Positions 16,154 to 23,186 of a stretch of 28,000 nucleotides of DNA are shown here, one piece after another. How positions within the stretch are numbered: the first letter of the stretch is position 1; each line of letters starts with the position of its first letter. Source of the DNA: a virus. The notes under the pieces were generated by a model. It did not search any database. It was given only the letters and a program-made list of their open reading frames with translations, and was not told where the DNA came from. The position numbers and the translations under genes were made by a program. The stretch is taken from positions 1-28,000 of IMG/VR virus record IMGVR_UViG_3300020373_000009. One strand, written 5' to 3'.

Positions 16154-16469
16154 TTTCCACCTCTTTTATACTATTTATTAATTCATTTTGTAAATGCAGT
16201 GTTGCTAGCATTTCACTATTGATATTCTTTAATTCAAAACCTAAATCAGATGCTATTTCTGCTGATTCTCTTAATGACCAGTCATATTCACTTAAGTAGT
16301 CCATTGCTTTATTGTAGTATATTATTTCTCTTTCTATACAGGATTGGTATGCATCTTCATAATCGTCAAATAGTTCTTCTTCTTCACCTACTTTCCATTT
16401 AGTTTCTATTTCGTTTTTTTCATTCATTGCTTTTGCAATATCATCTTTGTTTGAGTCATTTATTTCCAT
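16143..16469 (-). CDS. Hypothetical acidic protein, 108 aa
   Basis: An acidic, helix-rich product without cysteine motifs. Tyr/Glu-rich centre (EREIIYYNKAMDYLSEYDW, about 46-64) and a C-terminal helical stretch ending VEIED. The ribosome site AGAGGTTAAT precedes the ATG by 0-5 nt. Part of the densely packed early gene set; no family recognised. Highly acidic small early proteins of phages often bind host enzymes, but that is only a general expectation here. Confidence 0.72.
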   Translation of the reverse strand: MEINDSNKDDIAKAMNEKNEIETKWKVGEEEELFDDYEDAYQSCIEREIIYYNKAMDYLSEYDWSLRESAEIASDLGFELKNINSEMLATLHLQNELINSIKEVEIED

Positions 16470-16470
16470 A

Positions 16471-16800
16471 TTAACCTCTAGGTTCTGCTACTTCTTCTTC
16501 ACCCCAACAAGCATCATATGCTTCTTGGACTTCTTTTCTATCATCAAATTGTAAGTGTGCCTCAAATTCTGCATCATTTATGTCCATTGAACCTTGTCCA
16601 CCACCACTATAAAAACTATTTGATGCTAGGCTTTCTGCCTCTTCTTTACTATATGCAAATGTATCTTCAAAAGTAACTGAACAAGTTATAGTTACATTGT
16701 AATGTCCTAAGCCTTCTGGGGCTAATATATTTCCTTCTGTATCTCTTTCAATAGGTACTTCATCCTGTTCATCTGCTAGTATTATATCTTCATCTATCAT
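16471..16800 (-). CDS. Hypothetical acidic protein, 109 aa
   Basis: N-terminal 25 residues are very acidic (MIDEDIILADEQDEVP). Then comes a beta-type core, GHYNVTITCSVTFEDTFAYSKEEAESLA, that resembles small phage proteins combining strands with a modified-residue-like helix. A GGGQGSMDIND linker and a short acidic helix end the protein. The ribosome site GGAGGAAGATA is strong and start and stop overlap the neighbours. No firm family. Confidence 0.72.
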   Translation of the reverse strand: MIDEDIILADEQDEVPIERDTEGNILAPEGLGHYNVTITCSVTFEDTFAYSKEEAESLASNSFYSGGGQGSMDINDAEFEAHLQFDDRKEVQEAYDACWGEEEVAEPRG

Positions 16801-17033
16801 TATCTTCCTCCAACTGGTATAACTTCCATTTGTTTGCTTGAAGTGAATAAAGCACCAGCGTCATTACCTTCATCGTCCATACTGGCTATCATCCAGTGAC
16901 CATCTGTAAACATTATTACTGGTGCTCTACTATTCCACATCATTTTATCTACTTCTTTATCTGTAAGATATTCTATTTTTGCTATTGTTTTACCTTTAAA
17001 TATTTTTGTTGCTTCACCTGACCAATCTTTCAT
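16800..17033 (-). CDS. Hypothetical protein, 77 aa
   Basis: Mixed alpha/beta: KIFKGKTIAKIEYLTDKEV, then APVIMFTDGHWMIASMDDEGNDAG. The pattern 'I.F.DG....' with an acidic D-E-G-N-D-A-G loop is common in small phage and bacterial proteins of unknown role. Ribosome site GAGGAGTT, start and stop overlapping the neighbours by 1-4 nt. No enzymatic motif seen. Confidence 0.72.
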   Translation of the reverse strand: MKDWSGEATKIFKGKTIAKIEYLTDKEVDKMMWNSRAPVIMFTDGHWMIASMDDEGNDAGALFTSSKQMEVIPVGGR

Positions 17034-17290
17034 TTTATTAACTCCTCTGATTTTGTTAAATGTGAAATATCGTGGACTTCATTCCAACCACCTTGTATAT
17101 GTTCCATTCTTACGTGATCCATAGATAATATATGTGCTACATCTTCTCTGCCAAGTGAATGCAGTTCAAGTTTATAGCATTCTAAGTTACTTGCAGTATT
17201 ATCTAGGGCTTGTTCCTTTGTAGGGTAGTATTTACTAAAAAGTAAGTCTTCCATTGTTTTATATTTATTTGTTACTTCATAAATTATCAT
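17030..17290 (-). CDS. Hypothetical protein, 86 aa
   Basis: The start is placed at MIIYEVTNKYK, because TAATG overlaps the upstream stop and AAAGG lies 9 nt before it; an in-frame ATG 27 nt upstream lacks a site. The N-terminus looks like a strand (MIIYEVTNKY), then two helices with KEQALDNTASNLECYKL and a His-rich segment (HILSMDHVRMEHI). No family recognised. Confidence 0.7.
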   Translation of the reverse strand: MIIYEVTNKYKTMEDLLFSKYYPTKEQALDNTASNLECYKLELHSLGREDVAHILSMDHVRMEHIQGGWNEVHDISHLTKSEELIK

Positions 17291-17529
17291 TATTCTTTTT
17301 CCTTTAATGTATCCCAAAATCTTACAAGTTCGACATCAACTTCATATATGATATCGCATTTTGCACAATACCAGTCTTCCCATTCCATTGTTGAACCACC
17401 ATCCCAATCTAGTTCTTCACCACATTTAGGACATTCACTATCATTATTACTTTTTCTTTCTTTTTCCCATTTCTTTTGTTGTTTTAATCTTTTTTCTAAT
17501 AACTTCCATTCAGTTTCTTCAGTACTCAC
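17290..17529 (-). CDS. Small zinc-ribbon protein, 79 aa, GTG start
   Basis: The preferred start is GTG in GTGA, overlapping the upstream stop, with GGGAGG 8 nt before it; the ATG 21 nt further up has no ribosome site. A basic helix (residues 8-27, KLLEKRLKQQKKWEKERK) is followed by a zinc ribbon C33-x2-C36 ... C55-x2-C58. This arrangement fits nucleic-acid or RNA polymerase binding. No specific family recognised. Confidence 0.72.
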   Translation of the reverse strand: MSTEETEWKLLEKRLKQQKKWEKERKSNNDSECPKCGEELDWDGGSTMEWEDWYCAKCDIIYEVDVELVRFWDTLKEKE

Positions 17530-17813
17530 GGATATGCCTCCCTTTGCCATTCAGAATAAAAATGATAACCTTTAGCATAACTATGATAAAGATTGAATAA
17601 TCCATATTTTTCCTTTAGATATTTTTCAGCATCTTCATCATTAATAAAAGTTTTTCCATCTTCTTCACAATAAATTCCAATAAATGCCCAACCTTCTTTA
17701 TACATACTTGGAAACAGTTCTTTAAAAGTTCTTCCACTTGCATCATCTATCCATAGTTCTTCACTTGGATGTGTTTTCATACCTGTTGGATATATTACAT
17801 TTGTAAATTCCAT
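17526..17813 (-). CDS. Hypothetical protein, 95 aa, aromatic-rich
   Basis: Rich in Tyr, Trp, Phe and Glu; contains GWAFIGIYCEEDGKTFI and a C-terminal YHSYAKGYHFYSEWQ. The fold looks alpha/beta. Strong ribosome site AAGGAGTAATAA. The last codons overlap the next gene's GTG start. No family recognised; position in the early block is the only context. Confidence 0.7.
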   Translation of the reverse strand: MEFTNVIYPTGMKTHPSEELWIDDASGRTFKELFPSMYKEGWAFIGIYCEEDGKTFINDEDAEKYLKEKYGLFNLYHSYAKGYHFYSEWQREAYP

Positions 17814-17823
17814 TTATTACTCC

Positions 17824-18117
17824 TTAATAAAAATCTCTTGGACTCATACCGACATCTCTGTATAAATTCATTACAGTATCATTTTCTTCTAATGAATATG
17901 ATCCCCAATAGTTTTCTCTTTTGATATCATCTATCATATCTTTACATTCTTCTCTTAAGTTTTCGGATAGTATTAATGCCATATTATTGACACTATCCCC
18001 ATATAGTTTTTCTCTTGTTAAATCGTCTAGGTCTTGAGTTTCTGGGACGTTATCAATATGTTCTTGAATAACGTCCCATATAACTACACCTAATGCAATT
18101 TCAAGTTTGTTTTGCAT
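17824..18117 (-). CDS. Hypothetical helical protein, 97 aa
   Basis: Predicted almost wholly helical and acidic, with leucine/isoleucine-spaced segments (NKLEIALGVVIWDVIQEHI and DLTREKLYGDSVNNMALIL). Starts after TAAGGAACTTCTAA. The 81-nt gap before it holds an 8-bp hairpin, ATAACGAT/ATCGTTAT (about 18138-18163), and no convincing gene. No family recognised. Confidence 0.7.
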   Translation of the reverse strand: MQNKLEIALGVVIWDVIQEHIDNVPETQDLDDLTREKLYGDSVNNMALILSENLREECKDMIDDIKRENYWGSYSLEENDTVMNLYRDVGMSPRDFY

Positions 18118-18198
18118 TTAGAAGTTCCTTATTTGTATAACGATTATTATTAACATCGTTATTATAAATATTTGGAAGAATAACAGCACACCTTGCTC

Positions 18199-18681
18199 TT
18201 AACATTCTGCTTGGAAGGTTAGGTAATCTTCTTTAGGGTTTTGTTTAAAGAATTTTTGCATTTTTCTACCCATATCTAATCTTGCTAACCATACATATAT
18301 TGTATTAAATTCGCTATCTATTGCATCTGTAAATGACTTTTCACCTGTACCTATATTGTGTTCTTTCTTTAACCATTCAGCAAATGATATATATTTATAT
18401 CTTTCTTCTGGGTTATCTTTATTATCTTCATAGTGTTTATCAATCAATTTTTGCCAATCATCGTGTAATACCCACCATCTTTTGGTTTTTCCATTGTGTC
18501 TAAATGTTAATTCCTTTTTACATTTATTGATTCCATCTATTTCTTCAAATTCTTGTTTATCAACATAATAATCTATCCAGTTACTTTCTTGTTCTTGTGC
18601 GCCGAAGAATTCACCATCATCACTTGATTGTATTGCAAACCAAAATTTTCCGTCTATGTCACCCTCGTAATATCTTCCCAT
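18199..18681 (-). CDS. Hypothetical protein, 160 aa
   Basis: Alpha/beta protein beginning MGRYYEGDIDGKFWFAIQSSDDGEFFG, a pattern that recurs in phage and plasmid small proteins of unknown function (GRYYxGDIxGKFWFxxQ). Central part has a short basic WWVLHDDW segment; the C-terminus is helical with NPKEDYLTF. Strong AAGGAGGAATA site; start overlaps the previous stop by 1 nt. Function unknown. Confidence 0.75.
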   Translation of the reverse strand: MGRYYEGDIDGKFWFAIQSSDDGEFFGAQEQESNWIDYYVDKQEFEEIDGINKCKKELTFRHNGKTKRWWVLHDDWQKLIDKHYEDNKDNPEERYKYISFAEWLKKEHNIGTGEKSFTDAIDSEFNTIYVWLARLDMGRKMQKFFKQNPKEDYLTFQAEC

Positions 18682-18935
18682 TATTCCTCCTTTATCATCT
18701 TTATTGCTAAATTTAATGTATCAAATATCTTTTTATATTTCTTTTTCTTAGAATATGTATCTTCTTTTTCATCAGTTTTTATTTCTATTTTTAAAAGACT
18801 AGTTTCTTTTTCGTCTTCTTCGTCTTCTTCTTTAGGTAATTTTACATCTACCCAATTGCATTCTATATCTTCATAGTTTAAGTGTAGTAAATCCCATAAT
18901 TCAAATTCACGTTTACTTTTAATATATATAATCAT
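18681..18935 (-). CDS. Hypothetical charged protein, 84 aa
   Basis: A strand-helix N-terminus (MIIYIKSKREFELWDLLHL) leads into a highly charged stretch of Glu, Asp and Lys (about 35-70: PKEEDEEDEKE...KKKKYKK). The alternating acidic then basic blocks suggest a flexible region. Ribosome site AGGGGAAATAAT. No family recognised. Confidence 0.65.
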   Translation of the reverse strand: MIIYIKSKREFELWDLLHLNYEDIECNWVDVKLPKEEDEEDEKETSLLKIEIKTDEKEDTYSKKKKYKKIFDTLNLAIKMIKEE

Positions 18936-19333
18936 ATTATTTCCCCTGATTTTGTAGTTTTAAGTTTTATTTTATGTTTATTTACGTAGTCCTCATATTC
19001 TTTTGTCATTTTTACTTGTGTTGCATTATCACAAGTAAAATCACTTGGAACTAAATCATTTATAAAGTCAACATTTATTTGTTCTTCCATAATTTCAGTA
19101 GCCTCTTTTGCTGAGTTAGCCTCTATGTATTGAACCATTGGATATAGTTCTATTTCACATATATATTCGAAGCGTTTCATTTCAGTTATTGCTTGATCTT
19201 CCTTATTCATTTCAGTTATGGCATTTGTTAATGATGTTGCCATTTCTACTTCTGATTTATTTTTAATACACTCTTTAAGTAGAGCAGTTAAATATTCATT
19301 TACTCTTTCTATATTATTCAAATTTAATTTCAT
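18932..19333 (-). CDS. Hypothetical protein, 133 aa
   Basis: Start placed at MKLNLNNIERV, after AAAGGAATAGAT; an ATG 30 nt upstream is within the lipoprotein gene and lacks a site. First 65 residues are helical (EYLTALLKECIKNKSEVEM). The second half contains FEYICEIELYPMVQYIEANSAKEATEIMEEQINVDFI, which resembles the small 'strand-AxSAKEA-helix' domains of phage proteins that follow an amyloid-like strand. Function unknown. Confidence 0.7.
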   Translation of the reverse strand: MKLNLNNIERVNEYLTALLKECIKNKSEVEMATSLTNAITEMNKEDQAITEMKRFEYICEIELYPMVQYIEANSAKEATEIMEEQINVDFINDLVPSDFTCDNATQVKMTKEYEDYVNKHKIKLKTTKSGEII

Positions 19334-19335
19334 AT

Positions 19336-19476
19336 CTATTCCTTTGGTAGCCAGCCTGCACAACCGTCTGATTCTGCAGGCTCACAATTAAGTTGGTTCA
19401 TCTTGTCTTGTATTGGAAATTGAGCACAAGAAGTTAGGAATAATATTAATAATATTATTTCTATTCGTTTTGTCAT
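19336..19476 (-). CDS. Small lipoprotein, 46 aa
   Basis: Found by hand reading. The N-terminus MTKRIEIILLILFLTSC is a lipoprotein signal: basic start, hydrophobic core and a lipobox LTSC with C17 as lipid anchor. The mature part is 30 residues with three further candidate disulfide cysteines at most (NCEPAESDGCAG). Phage outer-membrane lipoproteins of this size act as o-spanins or as superinfection-exclusion proteins. No overlapping i-spanin gene is present, so exclusion or host-membrane modification is the better guess. It overlaps its upstream neighbour by 4 nt. Confidence 0.75.
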   Translation of the reverse strand: MTKRIEIILLILFLTSCAQFPIQDKMNQLNCEPAESDGCAGWLPKE

Positions 19477-19754
19477 ACAGGCTCCAGTACATTTACAGGT
19501 ACGTTCCAGCCACCCATTTCAGTATCAACTACTACACGCTTGATATTCTTTTTTCTTATAGTTCCACTTATTATTTTTCCTTTATTGTCAAATGTAACTT
19601 TATCGCCTACTTTAAGTTCTTGCATTTTTTGTCTACCTAAAGTTTCTTTACGTGTTCTAATTAAATCTGTTAGTTCTCTTATTTCATTCATACTAGCACT
19701 TCTAATATATTTATGTACTATTCTTATATTTGAATCATCTGAATTAAATTCCAT
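19473..19754 (-). CDS. Small protein with SH3/KOW-like barrel, 93 aa
   Basis: Helical N-terminus (about 17-45, NEIRELTDLIRTRKETLG) and a C-terminal barrel: LKVGDKVTFDNKGKIISGTI, then KRVVVDT, then WNVPVNVLEPV. The sequence resembles small phage proteins with a KOW/SH3-type beta-barrel often seen in cyanophage genomes. Such barrels bind nucleic acid or proteins. Ribosome site AAGAGAGGTAATAA. No specific role can be assigned. Confidence 0.72.
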   Translation of the reverse strand: MEFNSDDSNIRIVHKYIRSASMNEIRELTDLIRTRKETLGRQKMQELKVGDKVTFDNKGKIISGTIRKKNIKRVVVDTEMGGWNVPVNVLEPV

Positions 19755-19767
19755 TTTATTACCTCTC

Positions 19768-20070
19768 TTAGTCTATTAATTGAAAATATGCCTCTACGTT
19801 GTTTTCTATAAACCAGTCTTTGCCTTTATAGAAATCATCATATAAGTCTTTAGCAACATCTACGTGTCCTGCTTGACCTGCTGCTAAATGTGCTTGATAT
19901 GAACCCATTAAGCAATCATATACCGCTACTTCTACAGGATTTAGTTTTACTTCTACTTCTGAATATGGATTTTTTACTATTTCATCTTCTTCACCAATTT
20001 GCATCATTGGGAATGGTATTTTGTCTTTATCGTATCCATATTTTTTATATATCGTATCCTTATTTATCAT
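19768..20070 (-). CDS. Hypothetical protein, 100 aa
   Basis: Mixed alpha/beta protein. The central part EVEVKLNPVEVAVYDCLMGSYQ and the following AGQAGHVDVAKDLYDDFYKGKDWFIENN read like a small helical regulator domain, also seen in cyanophage hypothetical proteins. Ribosome site AAGGAACTAAAAA. It overlaps the 33-aa membrane gene by 11 nt. Function unknown. Confidence 0.72.
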   Translation of the reverse strand: MINKDTIYKKYGYDKDKIPFPMMQIGEEDEIVKNPYSEVEVKLNPVEVAVYDCLMGSYQAHLAAGQAGHVDVAKDLYDDFYKGKDWFIENNVEAYFQLID

Positions 20071-20161
20071 TTTTTAGTTCCTTATTAATAACGTGATAAA
20101 ATAAAATAACAACACTACCCATTGAGAGTAGTGCTATTATGTCTATGATGTTTGTTACCAC
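20060..20161 (-). CDS. Single-span membrane micro-protein, 33 aa, GTG start
   Basis: The product VVTNIIDIIALLSMGSVVILFYHVINKE is one hydrophobic helix with a charged tail ending KNDK. It fills the gap and overlaps both neighbours. There is no strong ribosome site; a GTG one codon upstream (20164) is equally possible. Start by translational coupling is likely. Part of the DNA also forms a CACTAC/GTAGTG hairpin (about 20113-20133). Confidence 0.45.
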   Translation of the reverse strand: MVTNIIDIIALLSMGSVVILFYHVINKELKNDK

Positions 20162-20538
20162 CACGAGTTATATATGACACTATATCCATCGTCTATGGCT
20201 TTTAATCCATTTTCAACGAATTCTAAATCATATTTAGTTGCATCATCTATTTCATCTTCGTGCCAGTCATAACTATCGTGACCAAAGAAGAAGCCTTGTG
20301 TTTCTGGTAGTGCTTTAGATAATATATCGTGTTTTAATTGCAGTAAATCATCTCTAGTTAATGTTAATGGTATACAATTAAATGCTTGACCATCATCACC
20401 TTCTTCTGGACAACCTTTGTCTACCCATAGTTCTGTCATCCACCCGTGCAGTCTATTGTGTTTCCTCCAGTCTGCTATTTGTTCACCTTCTTGTTCATCT
20501 GTTTCTTTTGATATTGTTGCCCACATATCTAGTCCCAT
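20155..20538 (-). CDS. Conserved phage/bacterial hypothetical protein (MGLDMxxx family), 127 aa
   Basis: Begins MGLDMWATI and contains WRKHNRLHGWMTELWVDKG, TRDDLLQLKHDIL, and LPETQGFFFGHDSYDWHEDEI. These are the marks of a widespread family in phages and bacteria (MGLDMY...WRK.N.IH.W...GFFFG...YD) that has no known function. Conserved Trp, His, Asp and Tyr residues suggest an enzyme or ligand pocket. Ribosome site GAGGTGATATAA. Confidence 0.82.
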   Translation of the reverse strand: MGLDMWATISKETDEQEGEQIADWRKHNRLHGWMTELWVDKGCPEEGDDGQAFNCIPLTLTRDDLLQLKHDILSKALPETQGFFFGHDSYDWHEDEIDDATKYDLEFVENGLKAIDDGYSVIYNSWW

Positions 20539-20763
20539 TTATATCACCTCACTTAGTTTATTATATTCTTCAAGAAACCTTTTAGACATTACATAATCCT
20601 TTTGTTTCTCACTCATAGAGTCAAACCAAGTTAAGTCTTGGTTCTTTGCTCTCATTTCCATTATTGCATCTTTACTTGACATATTAAAATGTGAAATAAA
20701 GTAGCAAAACATATCAGCACCAGTCAAAGCTACTGTATTCTTTCCACTAGGTATTATAGCCAC
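20539..20763 (-). CDS. Hypothetical protein, 74 aa, GTG start
   Basis: Read from a GTG that overlaps the end of the upstream 48-aa membrane gene. Pattern: short Ser/Thr-rich start, then FCYFISHFNMSSKDAIMEMR, then MSEKQKDYVMSKRFLEEYN, two amphipathic helices. It ends directly at the next gene. No family recognised. Confidence 0.62.
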   Translation of the reverse strand: MAIIPSGKNTVALTGADMFCYFISHFNMSSKDAIMEMRAKNQDLTWFDSMSEKQKDYVMSKRFLEEYNKLSEVI

Positions 20764-20900
20764 GTGGATCTTCTTCTATTTCTAAAGAAATAGTATTTGC
20801 TCATTACCATTATCATTATTCCAAAGAATAATATTGATAAAGAAATGTGTGTTGCGATAAATATTGTTAATATTTGATTTACCGTTAAAGATTCTATCAT
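20754..20900 (-). CDS. Single-span membrane micro-protein, 48 aa
   Basis: Hand-read frame. A membrane helix (about residues 10-33, ILTIFIATHISLSILFFGIM) is followed by a basic, aromatic tail (SKYYFFRNRRRSTWL), so the tail should be cytoplasmic. It overlaps the next gene by 10 nt. This is one of several single-span micro-proteins in the early block, candidates for membrane-directed takeover or exclusion functions. Confidence 0.62.
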   Translation of the reverse strand: MIESLTVNQILTIFIATHISLSILFFGIMIMVMSKYYFFRNRRRSTWL

Positions 20901-20911
20901 TGTATTACTCC

Positions 20912-21229
20912 TCACGAACTATGTCGCATTGTAGCGTCACCGTATGTTTCTGGTTCTTCTGTTGGTTCACTAGTTGGCTGATTTTCTAGCCAGACTTTAT
21001 ACCTTTCGTATTCATTATTAATATCATCGACAACAATTTTCAAATGATTTCTACAACAGAAATCCCAAAATTGTCTTTTGTATGATAATCTACTGAGTTT
21101 ATATAACATTTCAGCAGAGCCTAAATCGTACTTTTTATCTATAACTTTATTAAATCTTGCTATAGTGTCAGGATTCTGCCACGCTAAGTTAAAGTCGGTT
21201 CTTTTTATATCTCTGATATTTACTATCAT
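20912..21229 (-). CDS. Hypothetical protein, 105 aa
   Basis: Mostly helical: FNLAWQNPDTIARFNKVIDKKYDLGSAEM, then LSYKRQFWDFCCRNHLKIVVDDIN. The tail is Glu/Pro/Thr rich and flexible (PTSEPTEEPETYGD). Strong ribosome site TAGGAGTTAGAA. Function unknown. It is the first firm gene after the long structured stretch upstream. Confidence 0.72.
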   Translation of the reverse strand: MIVNIRDIKRTDFNLAWQNPDTIARFNKVIDKKYDLGSAEMLYKLSRLSYKRQFWDFCCRNHLKIVVDDINNEYERYKVWLENQPTSEPTEEPETYGDATMRHSS

Positions 21230-21602
21230 TTCTAACTCCTATTTAGTTATTATAAAGTGAGTAGTTTTACAACTCTATATATAAGACGACCATTTCCTCC
21301 TAGAGATAAACTCCTAGAGGCATTTGCACATTCTTGAATATATATCATTATTTCCGATACTAATTGTATCTCGAATAAATACTCAGGTTGTTGAAAGACT
21401 AACTGTTTGGATATGTGGCATCTACGTACTATATGATAACCGGTAAACACAAAGCAAGCGGTATTATTCTTGGCTTTAACCATACGTGGTTTTCTTACGT
21501 AGTATCTACATTATGCACTCAGTCCTCTGCAGACGCTTTCAAATCTTGATACATTATAAGTTGCTCGCACTCGGGATTATTTTTTACCGACTTCTTCTTA
21601 TT
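21230..21602. other. Gap without a convincing gene
   Basis: One open frame (21250-21483, minus) is rejected as unsupported. The stretch holds a duplicated CTCCTAGAG (about 21297-21305 and 21311-21319) and a small AACCA/TGGTT hairpin at about 21479-21492. The phrase CTTTAACCATACG occurs here (about 21474-21486) and again at about 21889-21901. Otherwise nothing clear. Confidence 0.4.
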
Positions 21603-21776
21603 TTATGTCATCAATTTCTTATGTATTTTTATTTGTTCTTCAATGATTAATGTTTGTCTTTCATTTGCGTGTGGTATTAATCTTATTATTGTATCTAGTT
21701 CTTCGTCTGACATTTCAAAAGGTGTAGTTTGTACACATACATCTTCATCATATCTAGGTTCTATATTCGGATTCAT
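21603..21776 (-). CDS. Small acidic hypothetical protein, 57 aa
   Basis: Hand-read gene with a good ribosome site (AGAGGAAAAGAA). Product begins MNPNIEPRYDEDVCVQTTPF; then an acidic helix (MSDEELDTIIRLI) and a second helix (NERQTLIIEEQIKIHKKL). Two short helices suggest a small dimer or binding peptide. It is an island between two long non-coding stretches. No family recognised. Confidence 0.72.
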   Translation of the reverse strand: MNPNIEPRYDEDVCVQTTPFEMSDEELDTIIRLIPHANERQTLIIEEQIKIHKKLMT

Positions 21777-22634
21777 TTCTTTTCCTCTTTATTAAATTAG
21801 GTGCAGTTTTTTCGGTTGATGCTTAGTAGATATAATCGCTTATCTAATCAATAAGTTATCTGGTCACCGTATTCTTCCAAGTGTTTTCTTTAACCATACG
21901 GTTTGTTTTCAGACTGCAAACTGTGTTTTCACTTCTCATTACTATTTCTTTACATCACATTATAAGGAATTCATCATTCTTATTATGCATTGATTAGTAT
22001 CTCGTAAAGCAATATAGTAACCGTTATATTGTTTTTCTAGCAGTGACGTGTTACTAGAGTCATACTCGGGACATTCATATTAAATGAGCAGTTTATTTTG
22101 TCGCCCACAAGTGTGAGTAGCGACTATCTATTCAGCACCCACGTGAGAATCTCTAAGACTGAATAAATATCGCAAGGCTTACTAGTATTATTAATTCTAC
22201 CTTGCTTATCAAACATATACCCGTATACGACATCTAGTATAGTTTGAGTTTGGTGAGAGAAGACTACGCTTTAATTCAACGGAATTTAGTGTATGGTAGT
22301 TTTAGCCACAACTTCTCTCATAATTAATGGGCACTTTAACGTGATACCCGGCACGTAGAGAGAAAGATAAGCCATAATTCTATAGGAGAGAATTAATCTA
22401 ACATCTTTCTAATATAGCATTAACGTATGCCCAAACGCCTGCAGGAGCAACAGGATTGAAACTTAGCACCCTTATTTCTATGGGTTTTAGACTCCAAAAA
22501 AACTAATAAATAACGATCTTACTTCGATATTTATCCCTACACACGACCGTATGGTCGTGTAGGATTGATAATATTTTATCAAATAACACTTTGAGTGCGT
22601 GTAATCGTGTTATCTACACGCACCTAACTGCTAT
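21777..22634 (-). other. Long hairpin-rich non-coding region
   Basis: About 860 nt without a convincing gene but crowded with inverted repeats. These include TATTCAG/CTGAATA (22129-22135 with 22159-22165), GCAAGG/CCTTGC (22172-22177 with 22200-22205), and TGAGAGAAG/CTTCTCTCA (22254-22262 with 22312-22320). A nested pair has outer arms 22361-22368/22403-22410 (8 bp) and inner arms 22375-22381/22389-22395 (7 bp). The distal end has an 8-bp GTAT-loop hairpin (22541-22560) and a 9-bp GTGCGTGTA/TACACGCAC stem before the SSB stop. Likely a structured leader or one or more small RNAs of the leftward transcript; strand is inferred from context. Confidence 0.5.
22532..22560 (-). promoter_or_regulatory. 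TCNNTAM + GTAT-loop hairpin element
   Basis: Flank TATCCCTAC is followed directly by ACACGACC-GTAT-GGTCGTGT, a perfect 8-bp stem. Same architecture and orientation as the tandem array at 24692-24856. It would serve the structured region and the 57-aa gene to its left. Confidence 0.55.
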
Positions 22635-23084
22635 CTAAAAGTCAATGTCATCGTCTAATTCAGACGGAGTGTCATTGTTTGGTGCACCAGCAACCACTGC
22701 ACCTCTACGTTCTAATGACTGAATGTCACCACCAGCCATACGATTGACTTCGATATAGTGCTTAACTCTATCGATGCCGTCTTCAAGTTGATACTTGCTA
22801 GAACGCATCTTACCACGAACTTCAGTAAGAAAGCCTTTCTTCAAGACATCTTCATAATATTTATGAACGCCTTGTCCTACTGTAGACTTGATAATTGTTT
22901 CTATCTTATGCCACTCTGTGTTAGAACGTGGCTCACCAGTTATTTTATCTTTCCATTTATCTGATGTAGCAATAGAAAACGTATATTTAGTATCACCGTT
23001 ACTCAAAGTGGTGATGCCACCGTTTTTGCGAGTACAATCATCGCCTAGATACCCTATGACTTGGGCTAAGTTTAAGTTTGCCAT
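22635..23084 (-). CDS. ssb: Bacterial-type single-stranded DNA-binding protein (SSB)
   Basis: A 149-aa OB-fold SSB: ANLNLAQVIGYLGDD, then YTFSIATSDKWKDKITGEP, NTEWHKIETI, and the strand FLTEVRGKMRSSKYQLEDG, matching E. coli-type SSB spacing. It ends in the acidic tip DDDIDF, which in bacteria recruits replication proteins. Good ribosome site AAGGAGTCTTAA. It is encoded in the early region, far from the gp2.5-like SSB. In N4, host SSB activates the virion RNAP at hairpin promoters, so a phage SSB near hairpin elements is notable. Confidence 0.93.
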   Translation of the reverse strand: MANLNLAQVIGYLGDDCTRKNGGITTLSNGDTKYTFSIATSDKWKDKITGEPRSNTEWHKIETIIKSTVGQGVHKYYEDVLKKGFLTEVRGKMRSSKYQLEDGIDRVKHYIEVNRMAGGDIQSLERRGAVVAGAPNNDTPSELDDDIDF

Positions 23085-23151
23085 TTAAGACTCCTTGATG
23101 GTTTATTATGTTTACGATTAAACATAATGATTAGCGTATTAAAACATAACT

Positions 23152-23179
23152 AATCTATAAGCCATTCTGTAAGAATGGC
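23152..23179 (-). promoter_or_regulatory. TCNNTAM + GTA-triloop hairpin element upstream of ssb
   Basis: Flank AATCTATAA is followed by GCCATTCT-GTA-AGAATGGC (23161-23179); two more A-T pairs extend the stem to 10 bp. It lies 68 nt before the ssb start. A second hairpin, ATTATGTTT/AAACATAAT, sits between it and the gene. Confidence 0.6.
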
Positions 23180-23186
23180 TTAAGGT

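Noticed and set aside
18118-18198. 34-codon frame starting MLRARCAV on the minus strand
   Set aside because: No ribosome site and the DNA is largely an inverted repeat; treated as a gap with a hairpin.
21250-21483. Minus-strand open frame of 77 codons
   Set aside because: No ribosome site, codon and amino-acid use unlike the acidic/lysine-rich neighbours, and overlap with short repeats and hairpins of the non-coding stretch.
21525-21602. In-frame extension of ~25 codons after the 57-aa gene stop
   Set aside because: No start codon with ribosome site; length is within chance expectation.
22340-22370. TCTCTAC followed by an inverted repeat on the minus strand, as a rightward hairpin element
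   Set aside because: The stem is only 5 bp with an 8-nt loop and lacks the GTA loop, so it does not match the family.
22381-22396. CTATAGGAGAG as a third T7-type promoter
   Set aside because: It lacks the GACCCC part of the element and lies inside a nested hairpin.
22445-22461. GGATTGAAAC, the typical end of some CRISPR repeats
   Set aside because: Only one copy in the region; no regularly spaced repeats or spacers.
21777-22634. tRNA genes in the long gap
   Set aside because: No acceptor stem, anticodon arm and GTTCRA T-loop combination could be put together on either strand.
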